Both the position numbers and the translations under genes were made by a program. The notes under the pieces were generated by a model that was not told the DNA's origin, made no database searches, and saw only the letters and a program-made list of their open reading frames with translations. DNA of 64,000 nucleotides from an uncultured Verrucomicrobiales bacterium (lineage in GTDB: Bacteria; Verrucomicrobiota; Verrucomicrobiia; Verrucomicrobiales; Akkermansiaceae). Location of the stretch: positions 1 to 64,000 of the forward strand of contig CALCHQ010000003.1 in NCBI GenBank assembly GCA_937901085.1, given 5' to 3'. Position 1 is the stretch's first letter. Every line of letters begins with the position of its first letter. Positions 33,648 to 42,741 of this stretch are shown piece by piece.

Positions 33648-35822
33648 TCAGTGCGGTATATTCAGCGCCTCGTAGGCCAGAATCTGGCAGCCCTTCAAGT
33701 CCATCTTACCTGTCGGCAGGGCAGGAATGGCCTCCACGGGAATAATCTCACGCGGACACCACAGGCGCGGCAGGCCCTCAGCCACGAGATGATTCTTGAT
33801 GTCCTCCAGAGCCTGATGCAACTGGGAATGGTGAACGGCCGAAAGCAGCACCAGAGCCTCACCCTTGGCGGCATCCGGCACACCCATGATGGCCACGGCG
33901 CGCCCGGTAAAACCTTCGGGAACCTGTACAAATGCCTCAATGGCATTCTCCACCACCTCGTGCGGCACCATCTCGCCGCCGACCTTGGAAAAGCGGGAAC
34001 GACGGCCTCCCAGCGTCAGGAAACCATTGAGGTCCACATAGCCCAGGTCGCCAGTCTTGAACCAGCCATCGCGCAGAATTTCCGCATTCAAATCATCGCG
34101 GCCGATGTAGCCTCCAAACACATTCGGCCCCTTGAACCAGATCATGCCCTGCTCCGAAATAGGCAGCTGCACAGAATCGTCGTCCGGGTCGGTGATACGC
34201 ACCGCCAGGCCGGGAACGAGCTGGCCAATCGTGCCGACCTTGACACCAGGCACAAAGTAGGGCTGTTCCTCCGTGGGGCCCACCTTATCCAGGTTCACGC
34301 CGCAGAGCGGGGTTGTTTCCGTGAGACCGTAGCCCTCCAGCAGCTGGACACCGCATTTCTCCAGGAATTCGTCCGACAAAGCCTGCTGCAGTTTCTCGGC
34401 GCCGACGACAAAGTATTTCACGCTGGCATAGGTGTCCTTCTTAGCGCGGCGCAGCATGCTGCGGGCAAAGGTGGGTGTGGAAATCACCACCGTACACTTG
34501 TACTTCTCAATCAGGTCATTGAGGTTCTTGGCATCCAGAGGCGAGGGATAAGTCACCATACCGAAGCCATAAATGAGCGGCATGATGGTTGTGAAGGAAA
34601 GCCCCAGGCTGTGGAAGATGGGCAGACTGCACAGAATGGGGCTGCCCTCCGGCACCCATACCTTGCTCAGCAGCTGGGCGGTGTTGGAAAGAATCATCTT
34701 GTGCGTAATGGGCACACCCTTGGGTTCCCCGGAAGAACCAGAGGTAAACAACAGGGCCGCTTCATCCCCCTTGCGGCGTTTATCCAGATCAAAGGTCTTG
34801 GCAATCAGCGGCATGGGAGCCAATTTAGCAAAGGCTACCCAGCTGGCAATGGCCGCTTTGCCCAGCCCCTTCAGCACCTTGTCCAGGTGAATGATTGCCT
34901 CGCCCTTGGGCCAGGGGAACTGCGGCAGCTTGCTCATGAAGGCACGGGCCGTCACAAAGTGTTTGATACCACTTTGCTGCACAATGCTCTCGAACGCTGC
35001 TTCCGAAGAGGTATAATTGATATTCACCGGCACGATACCTGCCAGGAAGCAGGCAATGTTGGTGATAACCCCGCCTTTGCCGGGCGGCAGCAGAATACCC
35101 AGGCGTTCCTCCTTCACATTCCTCTTCATCCAGCGGGCAAGCGCCATGGAGACACCCAGCAGCATGCTGTAAGGCATGCTGGAGCCATCCAGACCATCCA
35201 CGAGCAGCGTCTTCGGGTTCTTCTTCATGCCCTCCACAATCACACGGGCAAGGGATTTTTCAAATGCGGGATTTTCGTCGTAGCGCTTGTAGCAGGCCTC
35301 CAGCCACACTTCAAGCAGTCGCTCGCCGGTCTGCGGGCCGGACTGCAGCTTGGGCAGGAAATCCACCGTCACCCAGTCGTAATCCAGGCCTGCCGTGAAG
35401 GCTCGGCTGATATGGTTGCGGAATCCACCCACAAAGACCGGAACAGGAGCAATGTGCAAGGCACCCAGCTGCATCATGAACGGCATAGGGACATCGGAAA
35501 TCGTACCGATGATGCTGTTCGGGCGTCCGGGGAGGAAAAGGACATCAAGTCCCTCCTGCATCAGCTGCACCAGTTTCTCGCGCAGCGTACGGCTCTCGCT
35601 CTGGCGGAAATTGAACGAGAGGGTCTTGCAGCCACTCTCCTGGACAAACTTCATCACCGCCGGGGAGGGAAGCAAGACATCCTCTACCATAAAGGCAACA
35701 TTCTCAGCTCCTCCCATGGCCTTGACAATAGCAGGGAGCGATACTTCATCCACGCGGTTGAGGATATAGAAAGACGGCTGAGAAGGGCGGTCTTCAGCCC
35801 CGTAAATTCGTACAGTTGCCAT
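33648..35822 (-). CDS. Aas-like protein: degenerate PlsC-type domain fused to acyl-ACP/CoA synthetase
   Basis: The 724-residue protein has an N-terminal region similar to PlsC acyltransferases: LNRVDEVSLPAIV near residue 20, and VLFLPGRPNSIIGT and ALHIAPVPVFVGG further on. The usual NHxxxxD catalytic motif reads NRVDEVS, so the His is lost and acyl transfer may be lost too. The second part is an AMP-forming synthetase with LLFTSGSSGEPKGVPITH, GYGLTETTPLCG, GWFKTGDLGYVD and the final lysine in LPTGKMDLKG. The organisation resembles Aas, which recycles lysophospholipids with the LplT carrier; an LplT-like gene lies at 40207. The start at 35822 follows from the consensus promoter, which covers the longer reading. 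Confidence 0.82.
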   Translation of the reverse strand: MATVRIYGAEDRPSQPSFYILNRVDEVSLPAIVKAMGGAENVAFMVEDVLLPSPAVMKFVQESGCKTLSFNFRQSESRTLREKLVQLMQEGLDVLFLPGRPNSIIGTISDVPMPFMMQLGALHIAPVPVFVGGFRNHISRAFTAGLDYDWVTVDFLPKLQSGPQTGERLLEVWLEACYKRYDENPAFEKSLARVIVEGMKKNPKTLLVDGLDGSSMPYSMLLGVSMALARWMKRNVKEERLGILLPPGKGGVITNIACFLAGIVPVNINYTSSEAAFESIVQQSGIKHFVTARAFMSKLPQFPWPKGEAIIHLDKVLKGLGKAAIASWVAFAKLAPMPLIAKTFDLDKRRKGDEAALLFTSGSSGEPKGVPITHKMILSNTAQLLSKVWVPEGSPILCSLPIFHSLGLSFTTIMPLIYGFGMVTYPSPLDAKNLNDLIEKYKCTVVISTPTFARSMLRRAKKDTYASVKYFVVGAEKLQQALSDEFLEKCGVQLLEGYGLTETTPLCGVNLDKVGPTEEQPYFVPGVKVGTIGQLVPGLAVRITDPDDDSVQLPISEQGMIWFKGPNVFGGYIGRDDLNAEILRDGWFKTGDLGYVDLNGFLTLGGRRSRFSKVGGEMVPHEVVENAIEAFVQVPEGFTGRAVAIMGVPDAAKGEALVLLSAVHHSQLHQALEDIKNHLVAEGLPRLWCPREIIPVEAIPALPTGKMDLKGCQILAYEALNIPH

Positions 35823-35828
35823 ATATCC

Positions 35829-35856
35829 ATTATACAGCAACAATAACTTTTGTCAA
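35829..35856 (-). promoter_or_regulatory. Perfect consensus promoter of the Aas-like/ispH operon
   Basis: On the minus strand TTGACA (35856-35851), 16 bases and TATAAT (35834-35829) are both perfect. The -10 box ends 6 bases before the ATG at 35822, so the transcript should begin at or next to the start codon. Confidence 0.85.
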
Positions 35857-35901
35857 TATGGCATTGATTGGAGCGCCGGAAAAAAACTTATTTTTGAGAA
35901 C

Positions 35902-36768
35902 TTATTTTTCCGGCGGGGGAGTCATCATCCGGCGCATCCATTCAGCCGAATCGGGAGACTGCTGCTCCACGGTCTCAATCATCGCCGGCAACCAGGGCTG
36001 CAGGCAGAGTGCGGTGAGATGAAAACAGGCAAACACCACGCAGACCGCCAGTATCTGCCGCAGCAGTGATGTAGGGGCAAGCATGAGGGGCAGCGTCGCG
36101 CAACGGGCATCCCACATGGTCAGGCCACGGCTACGCAGCGTCCACCACGAATACCCCATCATGAACACAGGCAGCAGCGACACCATCATACCCATACCGC
36201 CCACAAACACCAGACAGGCACGGGCAAAAGCCCGCCCCAGCGTCATAGGGGCACCATTCACGCTCCGCACCTGGATACCCAGCAGCGCCTTGCCCGGCGT
36301 TGTTCCCATGCTGGCAATCAGCCCGGCTTCCAGAGCTACAAAGGCTACCCACACCAGCGGGCTGGAGGGCAGCAGGGCGGCATTAAACGGGATCTGGCGC
36401 ACATAGAGAACCGCGCAGACCAGCGCCACATACAGGGACATATCGACCAGCCGCGCCAACAGGCGCGCAGCGGGAGACGGCAGGTACACCCGCACCGCCC
36501 CCTGGGAAACAGCAGCTTGCGGCATTTCCCCGGCGGATCCTTCCTCTGCAGAAGGCACTTCCGGCAAGTCACTCCCAGACTCTTCTTCAGGCTTTTCCTG
36601 CAGAAAATCAGCCAGGGCAGGCAGCTCGCGCAGCGGCATCCACTGCCCGCAGCCGGCATGCCAGCCCTTCGTATCCGGCGTCAGTTCCCCGGTCTGCACC
36701 AGCGAGAGTACATCCGGCACCGTGGCAGGGCCGCACTTCTTCTTGTCTGCAATCCAGTAAATATCCAT
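35902..36768 (-). CDS. GYF_2-RDD membrane protein
   Basis: The 288-residue protein starts with a GYF_2-like domain (MDIYWIADKKKCGPATVPDV, then TPDTKGWHAGCGQWMPLREL), then an acidic linker, then an RDD membrane domain. RDD features are ARLLARLVDMSLYVAL and TTPGKALLGIQVRSVNGAP. There are about five membrane segments. RDD proteins are poorly understood; some act as ion or small-molecule transporters. The start MDIYW at 36768 gives an intact GYF_2 domain. It is 13 bases after the LolC/E-type gene on the same strand, so both are one operon. Confidence 0.85.
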   Translation of the reverse strand: MDIYWIADKKKCGPATVPDVLSLVQTGELTPDTKGWHAGCGQWMPLRELPALADFLQEKPEEESGSDLPEVPSAEEGSAGEMPQAAVSQGAVRVYLPSPAARLLARLVDMSLYVALVCAVLYVRQIPFNAALLPSSPLVWVAFVALEAGLIASMGTTPGKALLGIQVRSVNGAPMTLGRAFARACLVFVGGMGMMVSLLPVFMMGYSWWTLRSRGLTMWDARCATLPLMLAPTSLLRQILAVCVVFACFHLTALCLQPWLPAMIETVEQQSPDSAEWMRRMMTPPPEK

Positions 36769-36781
36769 GTTCCTGTCTCCA

Positions 36782-38434
36782 TCAATTGGAACGCAAAGCC
36801 TTGGCGGGATCCTGGCGCGACACAATGAAGGCCGGGATAATGGCCGCAATAGTCACCATCACAAAAGCCTGGAAAGCCTGCGCGGCAAAGGTGGCGGGGT
36901 CATAGACCGCCGGCAGGGTGATACCATGCGCCTGCATGGGGAACGGGTCCATCCCAATGCTGGACAGGGCAGCCTGAATCTCCAGGCGGTAATACAACAC
37001 CAGCAGCGCCAGCAGCACGCCGCAGACAGCACCCACCGTACCGATGATGACACCCTGCCAGGCAAAGATGCCCATTATCTTGCCGGGGGTAGCCCCCAGC
37101 GCCTGCAACACGGCAATTTCGCGCTTGCGCTGCATCGACATCGTGAACATCACCGCCATAATGCAGAAGCTGGCAATCAGGGAGATAATGGAAAGCACAA
37201 AGCTCATCATCACGCGTTCATTGGCAATCAGCTCGTACCATTGCTCAAAACTGCGGGTCCAGGGGGCAATGTACCAGTTGAGTCCGTTCGGGTACAGAGA
37301 AGCGGGAGGGTTGAGCGCCGGCAGCAGTTTCTGGATATCGGCCTCCACCGTGCCGGGGTTGTTCGCATCCTCCACGCGCACGCAGATGCCGTGAACCTGG
37401 CTCGTTCCCCCGGCGGAAAGCCCCATCACATCCTGGGCAATCTGCAGCGGCATATACACATTGGGCCCCGGCATATTCTCCGGAGTCTGGTAAATCCCCA
37501 CGATGCGGAGATCCATGGGCATCACCATCTCGTTGATGCTCTTCACCGCCTTGCCATCCTCCTTATCGCGGTCAAGCGAGGCCAGCCCTGCGGCTGTCTC
37601 CTGCCAGAGCTGCTGCTCGGCAGCGGTAAAGGCAAGTCCACCGTGGTGACTCTGCGCGAGCTGGTACAGAGCCGAGCAGGCATCTTTCTCGCTCTGGCGC
37701 AAATCGGCATTATTGAATTTGAGAATATGATTCACCACCGCCTCCAGGCGGGCATCCTCCACCACAAGCCCCTGCCCGGCAGCCACAGCCCCGTCAAACA
37801 AACCGGCAACCGCCTCCATGAAAGGCTTATTCTCATGCGTCTGCAGCGGCTTCTGAATCATGGCATAGATATCAGCCACCTGGTCCAGACTGCCCACCGG
37901 GGTCAGGTGCAGGCTGTCCCCCACCCCCAGGTGCAGGGCATTAGCCGTCACCGCCGAAATCACGCATTCCTGGTCAAGCCCCTCACCGAAATCAAAAGTA
38001 CCTTCGCGCAGCATCGGCAGCAAGGAAGCCACCTGCTGCTCATTATGCGGTTCAATGGCCGTAAACTGCACCGTCATACGCCCGGCATGGCTCTGCGCGA
38101 AGGCATCGCCATCCAGCTGGGGATACACACTCACCACCTGGGGCAGCTTGCGGATATTGTCTGCCAGTTCGCCCCAGTCCACCAGCTCGTCTGTAAGGCT
38201 GATGCGCTGGTATCCATTGGACTGAGCCACTACATAATGCGGCGTAAAGGCCAGCACTCGGCTCTCCATTTCACGCTGCAGCCCCTCCATGACTGATAGC
38301 ACCACGATGAGTACCATCACCCCCAGGGCGACACCACCCAGGCAGATAAAGGTGATGATGGAAAACATCGTCCGCAGCGGGTTGAGATACCTCACCGCCA
38401 ACATCAGGCTCAGATTACGACGCAACAATTTCAT
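36782..38434 (-). CDS. ABC transporter permease, LolC/LolE family
   Basis: The 550-residue protein has the LolC/E layout: the N-terminal helix LAVRYLNPLRTMFSIITFI, a large periplasmic domain with QLDGDAFAQ and GVGDSLHLT, and three C-terminal helices with MSMQRKREIAVLQALGATPG. These permeases extract lipoproteins for delivery to the outer membrane or belong to MacB-like exporters. It is longer than usual (about 400) because of an inserted helical stretch in the periplasmic domain (around ETAAGLASLDRDKEDGK). No ATPase gene lies next to it. The start MKLLRRNLSL at 38434 is supported by a promoter. Confidence 0.85.
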   Translation of the reverse strand: MKLLRRNLSLMLAVRYLNPLRTMFSIITFICLGGVALGVMVLIVVLSVMEGLQREMESRVLAFTPHYVVAQSNGYQRISLTDELVDWGELADNIRKLPQVVSVYPQLDGDAFAQSHAGRMTVQFTAIEPHNEQQVASLLPMLREGTFDFGEGLDQECVISAVTANALHLGVGDSLHLTPVGSLDQVADIYAMIQKPLQTHENKPFMEAVAGLFDGAVAAGQGLVVEDARLEAVVNHILKFNNADLRQSEKDACSALYQLAQSHHGGLAFTAAEQQLWQETAAGLASLDRDKEDGKAVKSINEMVMPMDLRIVGIYQTPENMPGPNVYMPLQIAQDVMGLSAGGTSQVHGICVRVEDANNPGTVEADIQKLLPALNPPASLYPNGLNWYIAPWTRSFEQWYELIANERVMMSFVLSIISLIASFCIMAVMFTMSMQRKREIAVLQALGATPGKIMGIFAWQGVIIGTVGAVCGVLLALLVLYYRLEIQAALSSIGMDPFPMQAHGITLPAVYDPATFAAQAFQAFVMVTIAAIIPAFIVSRQDPAKALRSN

Positions 38435-38445
38435 GCAGTGGCCAG

Positions 38446-38474
38446 AGTATCCCACATTCCACGCGCGCGGGCAA
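38446..38474 (-). promoter_or_regulatory. Promoter of the LolC/E-type operon
   Basis: On the minus strand TTGCCC (38474-38469), 17 bases and GATACT (38451-38446). It is a moderate match, 11 bases before the ATG. Confidence 0.4.
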
Positions 38475-38526
38475 GCCCGAATGCTGGCATGCACGCCCCG
38501 CGTCGTATTTTTGACGCAATATCATC

Positions 38527-38554
38527 TTGCACCATCCGCAAAACATGATACAAT
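38527..38554 (+). promoter_or_regulatory. trxB promoter
   Basis: TTGCAC (38527-38532), 16 bases and TACAAT (38549-38554). Eight bases separate the -10 box from the trxB ATG, predicting a leader of 1-2 bases. Confidence 0.65.
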
Positions 38555-38562
38555 CACCGTAA

Positions 38563-39495
38563 ATGGACGAAAAACTCATCATCATCGGCACCGGCCCTGC
38601 CGGTTACACCGCAGCCATCTATGCCGCCCGCGCCGACCTGCACCCGCTCGTATTCACCGGCGGCCAGATTGGCGGGCAGCTCACCACCACCACCGAAGTC
38701 GAGAATTTCCCCGGTTTCCCGGAGGGCATCATGGGGCCGGAGCTGATGTTCAACATGAGCCAGCAGGCCGAAAAACACGGCGCGCGTTTCGCCTATGAAG
38801 AGGTACTTTCCCTCACGCAGGAAGCCTGCAGCGGTCTTTTCACCGTCACCACCAGCGGCGGCGCCTACAAAGCAGAGGCCGTCATCATTGCCACCGGTGC
38901 GCGCGCCCGCTACCTGGGGCTGGAGGGTGAGGCAGCGCTCGTCGGCCACGGCCTGACCGCCTGCGCCACCTGCGACGGCGCCTTCTACCGGGACGTCCCC
39001 GTCTGCGTTGTCGGCGGCGGAGACAGCGCCTGCGAAGAAGCCAACTTCCTGACCCGCTTTGCCAGCAAGGTCTACCTCATCCACCGCCGCGACCAGCTGC
39101 GCGCCAGCAAGGCCATGCAGCAGCGAACCCTGGAAAACCCCAAGGTCGAACCGCTCTGGAACAGCACCATCGCTGCCTACCATACGGATGACAAGGGAGA
39201 GATGAGCAGCATCACCCTCAAAAACACCACCGAAGGCAGCGAACGAGAGCTGGAAGTCAAGTGCGTGTTCATGGCCATCGGGCATTCGCCGGTGAGCCAG
39301 TTTGCCGGTGACCTGGTGGAGCGCGACGAAGCGGGCTTCATCGTCACCGCCGGAGCAGGCACCGCCACCCGCACCCCCGGCCTCTTTGCCGCGGGTGACG
39401 TAGCCGACCCCACCTACCGCCAGGCTATCTCAGCCGCCGGCATGGGCTGCCGTGCCGCCATGGATGCCGAACGCTACCTGCTCACCCGAGAATAA
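38563..39495 (+). CDS. trxB: Thioredoxin-disulfide reductase
   Basis: The flavoenzyme reduces thioredoxin with NADPH. The 310-residue length is typical. Motifs are the FAD loop IIGTGPAGYTAAIYAARA (7-24), GGQLTTTTEVENFPGFP, the redox pair CATC (134-137), the NADPH loop VVGGGDSACEEANFLT and FAAGDVADPTYRQAISAAG near the C-terminus. A Sel1-repeat lipoprotein gene follows after 25 bases and is probably read with it. Confidence 0.96.
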   Translation: MDEKLIIIGTGPAGYTAAIYAARADLHPLVFTGGQIGGQLTTTTEVENFPGFPEGIMGPELMFNMSQQAEKHGARFAYEEVLSLTQEACSGLFTVTTSGGAYKAEAVIIATGARARYLGLEGEAALVGHGLTACATCDGAFYRDVPVCVVGGGDSACEEANFLTRFASKVYLIHRRDQLRASKAMQQRTLENPKVEPLWNSTIAAYHTDDKGEMSSITLKNTTEGSERELEVKCVFMAIGHSPVSQFAGDLVERDEAGFIVTAGAGTATRTPGLFAAGDVADPTYRQAISAAGMGCRAAMDAERYLLTRE

Positions 39496-39520
39496 CCCAC
39501 ATCCCCTCTCTTTCATTTCC

Positions 39521-40144
39521 ATGAACAAAAGCTACCTGCTCTCTGCGGCCCTGCTGCTGGCCGCCTGCAACACCACCACCAGTACGCTGAACGAAGCCGC
39601 CGAACTTTTCAACGCCGGCCGGGAAAGCGATGCAGCTGTCCTCTACCGCGCCGCCGCCGTCCAGGGAGACCCGGAAGCCCAGCTGCAACTCGCCAAGTGC
39701 TACGACTTCGGCAAGGGCGTCGACCAGAACCTGAATGAAGCCGTCATCTGGTACACCCGCTCGGCCGAAGGTGGTAATTCCAACGCCCAGGACAACCTGG
39801 GCACCTGCTACATTTCCGGCACCGGGGTCGAGAAGAACCTCGAAAAAGCCTATTACTGGTACAGCCGCGCCGCCGAAGCCGGCAACGCCTCGGCTCTCAA
39901 CAACCTGGGGCTCTGCTACCGCAATGGCGAAGGCACAGCAAAGGATGACATCCTCGCCGCCGCCTGCTTCCAGAAAGCAGCCGACATGAACAACGCCAAC
40001 GCCCAGTATAACCTGGGCCGCTGCTACTTCCATGGGCTGGGTGTTCCCTGTGATCCGCAGCTGGCGCGCGCCTGGATCAGCAAGGCGGCCGCCCAAGGGC
40101 ACAAGAACGCCGCGCTGTTCATGCAGGACAATAACTGGCAATAA
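39521..40144 (+). CDS. Sel1-repeat lipoprotein
   Basis: The 207-residue product begins MNKSYLLSAALLLAACNTTT with lipobox LAAC, so it should be a lipoprotein. The mature part is four to five Sel1-like repeats, for example AQLQLAKCYDFGKGVDQNLNEA, AQDNLGTCYISGTGVEKNLEKA and AQYNLGRCYFHGLGVPCDPQLA positions; each predicts a helix pair for protein contacts. The start at 39521 restores the complete signal peptide. It follows trxB by 25 bases. Its binding partner is unknown. Confidence 0.88.
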   Translation: MNKSYLLSAALLLAACNTTTSTLNEAAELFNAGRESDAAVLYRAAAVQGDPEAQLQLAKCYDFGKGVDQNLNEAVIWYTRSAEGGNSNAQDNLGTCYISGTGVEKNLEKAYYWYSRAAEAGNASALNNLGLCYRNGEGTAKDDILAAACFQKAADMNNANAQYNLGRCYFHGLGVPCDPQLARAWISKAAAQGHKNAALFMQDNNWQ

Positions 40145-40171
40145 GAGCTGCTACTGGCAGAATTTAAGCTT

Positions 40172-40199
40172 TTTCCGGCGGCCATGCCAGGTGTATAAT
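40172..40199 (+). promoter_or_regulatory. Promoter of the LplT-like gene
   Basis: TTTCCG (40172-40177), 16 bases and a perfect TATAAT (40194-40199). The -10 box ends 7 bases before the ATG at 40207, so leaderless transcription is expected. Confidence 0.6.
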
Positions 40200-40206
40200 A
40201 GCACCC

Positions 40207-41472
40207 ATGCAAACACCGGCACATGCACCCGATAAAACACCGTGGGGTTCTTTCTGGAGTCTCACGGTGATTCAGTCCATGAACGCCCTCAATGAAAAGG
40301 GCGTGCAATTCCTGCTCATCGGGCTGGGCATCTGGATGGCCATGGAGTTGCAGTACACCCTTTCCATCCTCATCGTTCTGCCCTTCATCCTCTTTTCGCC
40401 GCTGGGCGGGTGGCTGGCCGACCGCTGGTGCAAGACCCGCCTGCTGCAGGCCATGGTGCTGCTGCAGGTTCTCGTCCTGGCAGGCATGACGCTGGGGCTG
40501 TGGCGCGAAAGCCTCAGCATGGCCATGGGCTGCTTCTCCGTCTTCTGCGTGCAGGCCATGTTTTTCAGTCCTGCCAAAAAGGGGCTGGTCAAGGACATCG
40601 TCGGCTCCGAAAACATTGGGTTTGCCAGCGGCGTCATGGAGATTTCCACCATGCTTGCCCTTCTCGTCGGGCAGATAGGGGCGCTCTACATCATCTACAC
40701 CCTGCTCAAGCTCTGGGGGGCTGATTCCGGCTGGCAGGCAGCAGCCCTGCCCTGCGCCTGCTGCACCGTGGGCGGCATCATCGTCTTCATCATGAGCCTC
40801 CTGCTGCCGCGCTATCCGGCACGCAGCAAGCGTCCTTTCAAATGGAACCTGCTCTGGTGCCACTTCACCCAGCTGCGGATGCTCTGGCAGAACAAGGTGC
40901 TGCGGAACAGCGAAATCGGCATCGGCTTCTTCTGGTTCCTCGCCAGCGTCATGATGCTCATTGTGCTGCAGATGGCGGCCGAAGCCCATCCCGTGCAGAG
41001 TCAGGCTGATTTCCTCCAGGTGCTGGGGCAGCAGAAAGATTCTGCCCTGCTCTTTGCCTGGCTGAGTGGCGGCTCCATCTCCGGCGGTCTCTGCGCGTCC
41101 ATCATCTGCGCCCGCCGCATCTGCACCTGGGTGGCCACCGCGGGTGGCATCGGCATGACGCTGGGCTGCATTGCCCTCGCGCTGCTGCCCTACGGTACTG
41201 GCTTCTTCTTTGCCGCTCTGGCTTTCACCGGCTTCTGCGCTGCCGGCTACCTGGTTCCCCTCAACGCCTTGCTGCAGGACCGGGCCGACGATGACAAGCG
41301 CGGCGATGTCATCGCCGCCGGCAACCTCATCGACTGCGGGCTGGGCATCGTGGCCGTCCTGCTCCAGGGAGCCATGAACAGCGCCGGCATTTCCCCGCAG
41401 GGGCAATGCGCGCTTCTCGCCCTCTGCAGCGGTATGGTGGCCATCTTCATCATCCGGCATACCAAGGCATGA
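40207..41472 (+). CDS. MFS transporter, LplT-like (lysophospholipid) family
   Basis: The 421-residue protein has about twelve membrane segments. Sequence signs of the LplT group are SFWSLTVIQSMNALNEKGVQ at the start, FSPLGGWLADRW, QAMFFSPAKKGLVKDIVG and AAGYLVPLNALLQDRADDDKR. LplT flips lysophospholipids to the cytoplasmic side, where Aas re-acylates them. An Aas-like protein is encoded about 4.4 kb upstream on the other strand, which supports this reading. A general drug exporter is the alternative. Start and promoter agree. Confidence 0.8.
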   Translation: MQTPAHAPDKTPWGSFWSLTVIQSMNALNEKGVQFLLIGLGIWMAMELQYTLSILIVLPFILFSPLGGWLADRWCKTRLLQAMVLLQVLVLAGMTLGLWRESLSMAMGCFSVFCVQAMFFSPAKKGLVKDIVGSENIGFASGVMEISTMLALLVGQIGALYIIYTLLKLWGADSGWQAAALPCACCTVGGIIVFIMSLLLPRYPARSKRPFKWNLLWCHFTQLRMLWQNKVLRNSEIGIGFFWFLASVMMLIVLQMAAEAHPVQSQADFLQVLGQQKDSALLFAWLSGGSISGGLCASIICARRICTWVATAGGIGMTLGCIALALLPYGTGFFFAALAFTGFCAAGYLVPLNALLQDRADDDKRGDVIAAGNLIDCGLGIVAVLLQGAMNSAGISPQGQCALLALCSGMVAIFIIRHTKA

Positions 41473-41479
41473 TTCCGAC

Positions 41480-41508
41480 TTGTCAAGGCATGGTTCATAT
41501 GCTAGCAT
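41480..41508 (+). promoter_or_regulatory. Promoter of the TolC-like gene
   Basis: TTGTCA (41480-41485), 17 bases and TAGCAT (41503-41508), 9 bases before the ATG at 41518. Confidence 0.5.
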
Positions 41509-41517
41509 AACGAGCGT

Positions 41518-42732
41518 ATGAAGCTTCTTCCCACGGTGTCAGCCTGTCTGCTGCTGCTCTTGCCCGGCTGCAGCCTGTCTGAACACATTGCCGGCACCTC
41601 TGCCCGACTTGAGCAGCAGTACGAAGCCATCCGCCCGTGGGAGCAACTGCCCGTACGCACCATATCATGGACACAGGCTGTGGCCATGATGAAAAAGAAC
41701 AATCTGGAATACCTGAGGACCCAGCAGTCCATCGACAAAGCAGAACGGGGCGAACTGAGCGTCTACACCGACCTCATTCCCGGAGTCTCCTACTACAGCT
41801 ACTTCACCTCTGCCCTGAGTGAACTGACCCAGAGCGTGAACAGCGACTCTTTCAGCCACCAGGTCAATGTCACCTTCTACCTGCCTTCGCTCACGCAGAT
41901 TCCCTACAAGGTCTACGCCAGCAAAGCCACCACCTATGCCGCCATCAAAGCCCTGGAAGGCAAGGAACGCGAGCTGGTATCCAAGCTCTACACCCACCAG
42001 CGCAAGCAGGATATCGACGCCCGTCAGAAAGCGCTGGATGCCCAGAATCCGGAACAAAAGCCTGACTACATCCGCAATGCTCCTGGCGAAGAACACAAGC
42101 AATGGCAGGAAATTGCCGGCCTGCTGGGCGACTATTCGGCCCGCTGGCAAATACTTCCTTCTTCCGTGCCCTCCTTCCGCTGGTCTGTATACCGTAAACT
42201 GACAGGAAGCCTGGACCCCCTCATCGTGTGCCAGTTTGCCCTGGAGCTGGAAAAGGCGCGCATGAACCAGTACAGCATTGCGCTCCAGTACCTGCCCACC
42301 ATCAACACCAATCTGTACAGTCCCGAACTGTTCTCTTCCAGCGGCGGCACCTATTCCGGCACCTTCCTGGACATGAACGACACCAAGCTGAACCTGAGCA
42401 TCAGCTACAACCTGGACACCCGGCTCGACAACTGGAACCGCTTCTGCGACAGCAAAGAGCTATACGAACTGCAACAGCGAGAAACCGCTGCCAAAATGGT
42501 GGAACTGAAGCAGAAGCTGCATACCCTCAGGTGCAGCATGGACGATTACATGACCTGGCGCGATTTCATGCATAAACGCATCGCGCACCTGCGAACCACT
42601 CCTGCCGCCAACGCGCAGGAATTCCTGGAAAACGAAAAAAACCTGCATTCCATGCAGAAAGAATTACTCACCCAGGAAACCACGGCTCTTGAATCCGAGG
42701 CCGCGCTCATTCTACAATACGGCCTGCGTTGA
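41518..42732 (+). CDS. TolC-family outer-membrane efflux lipoprotein
   Basis: The 404-residue product starts with a lipoprotein signal (LLLLLPGCSLSE, lipobox LPGC). The mature part has the long helical stretches and paired beta regions of outer-membrane efflux proteins: WTQAVAMMKKNNLEYLRTQQ, YYSYFTSALSELTQ and LNLSISYNLDTRLDNWNRF. Members form trimeric exit ducts for efflux pumps or type I secretion. No pump genes are adjacent, so its partner is unknown. The chain is at the short end for the family but both helical halves seem present. Confidence 0.8.
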   Translation: MKLLPTVSACLLLLLPGCSLSEHIAGTSARLEQQYEAIRPWEQLPVRTISWTQAVAMMKKNNLEYLRTQQSIDKAERGELSVYTDLIPGVSYYSYFTSALSELTQSVNSDSFSHQVNVTFYLPSLTQIPYKVYASKATTYAAIKALEGKERELVSKLYTHQRKQDIDARQKALDAQNPEQKPDYIRNAPGEEHKQWQEIAGLLGDYSARWQILPSSVPSFRWSVYRKLTGSLDPLIVCQFALELEKARMNQYSIALQYLPTINTNLYSPELFSSSGGTYSGTFLDMNDTKLNLSISYNLDTRLDNWNRFCDSKELYELQQRETAAKMVELKQKLHTLRCSMDDYMTWRDFMHKRIAHLRTTPAANAQEFLENEKNLHSMQKELLTQETTALESEAALILQYGLR

Positions 42733-42741
42733 ACGGGAATC

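Noticed and set aside
33447..35846. 799-codon ORF opposite the Aas-like gene
   Set aside because: It covers two unrelated genes on the other strand and has the composition of an antisense shadow.
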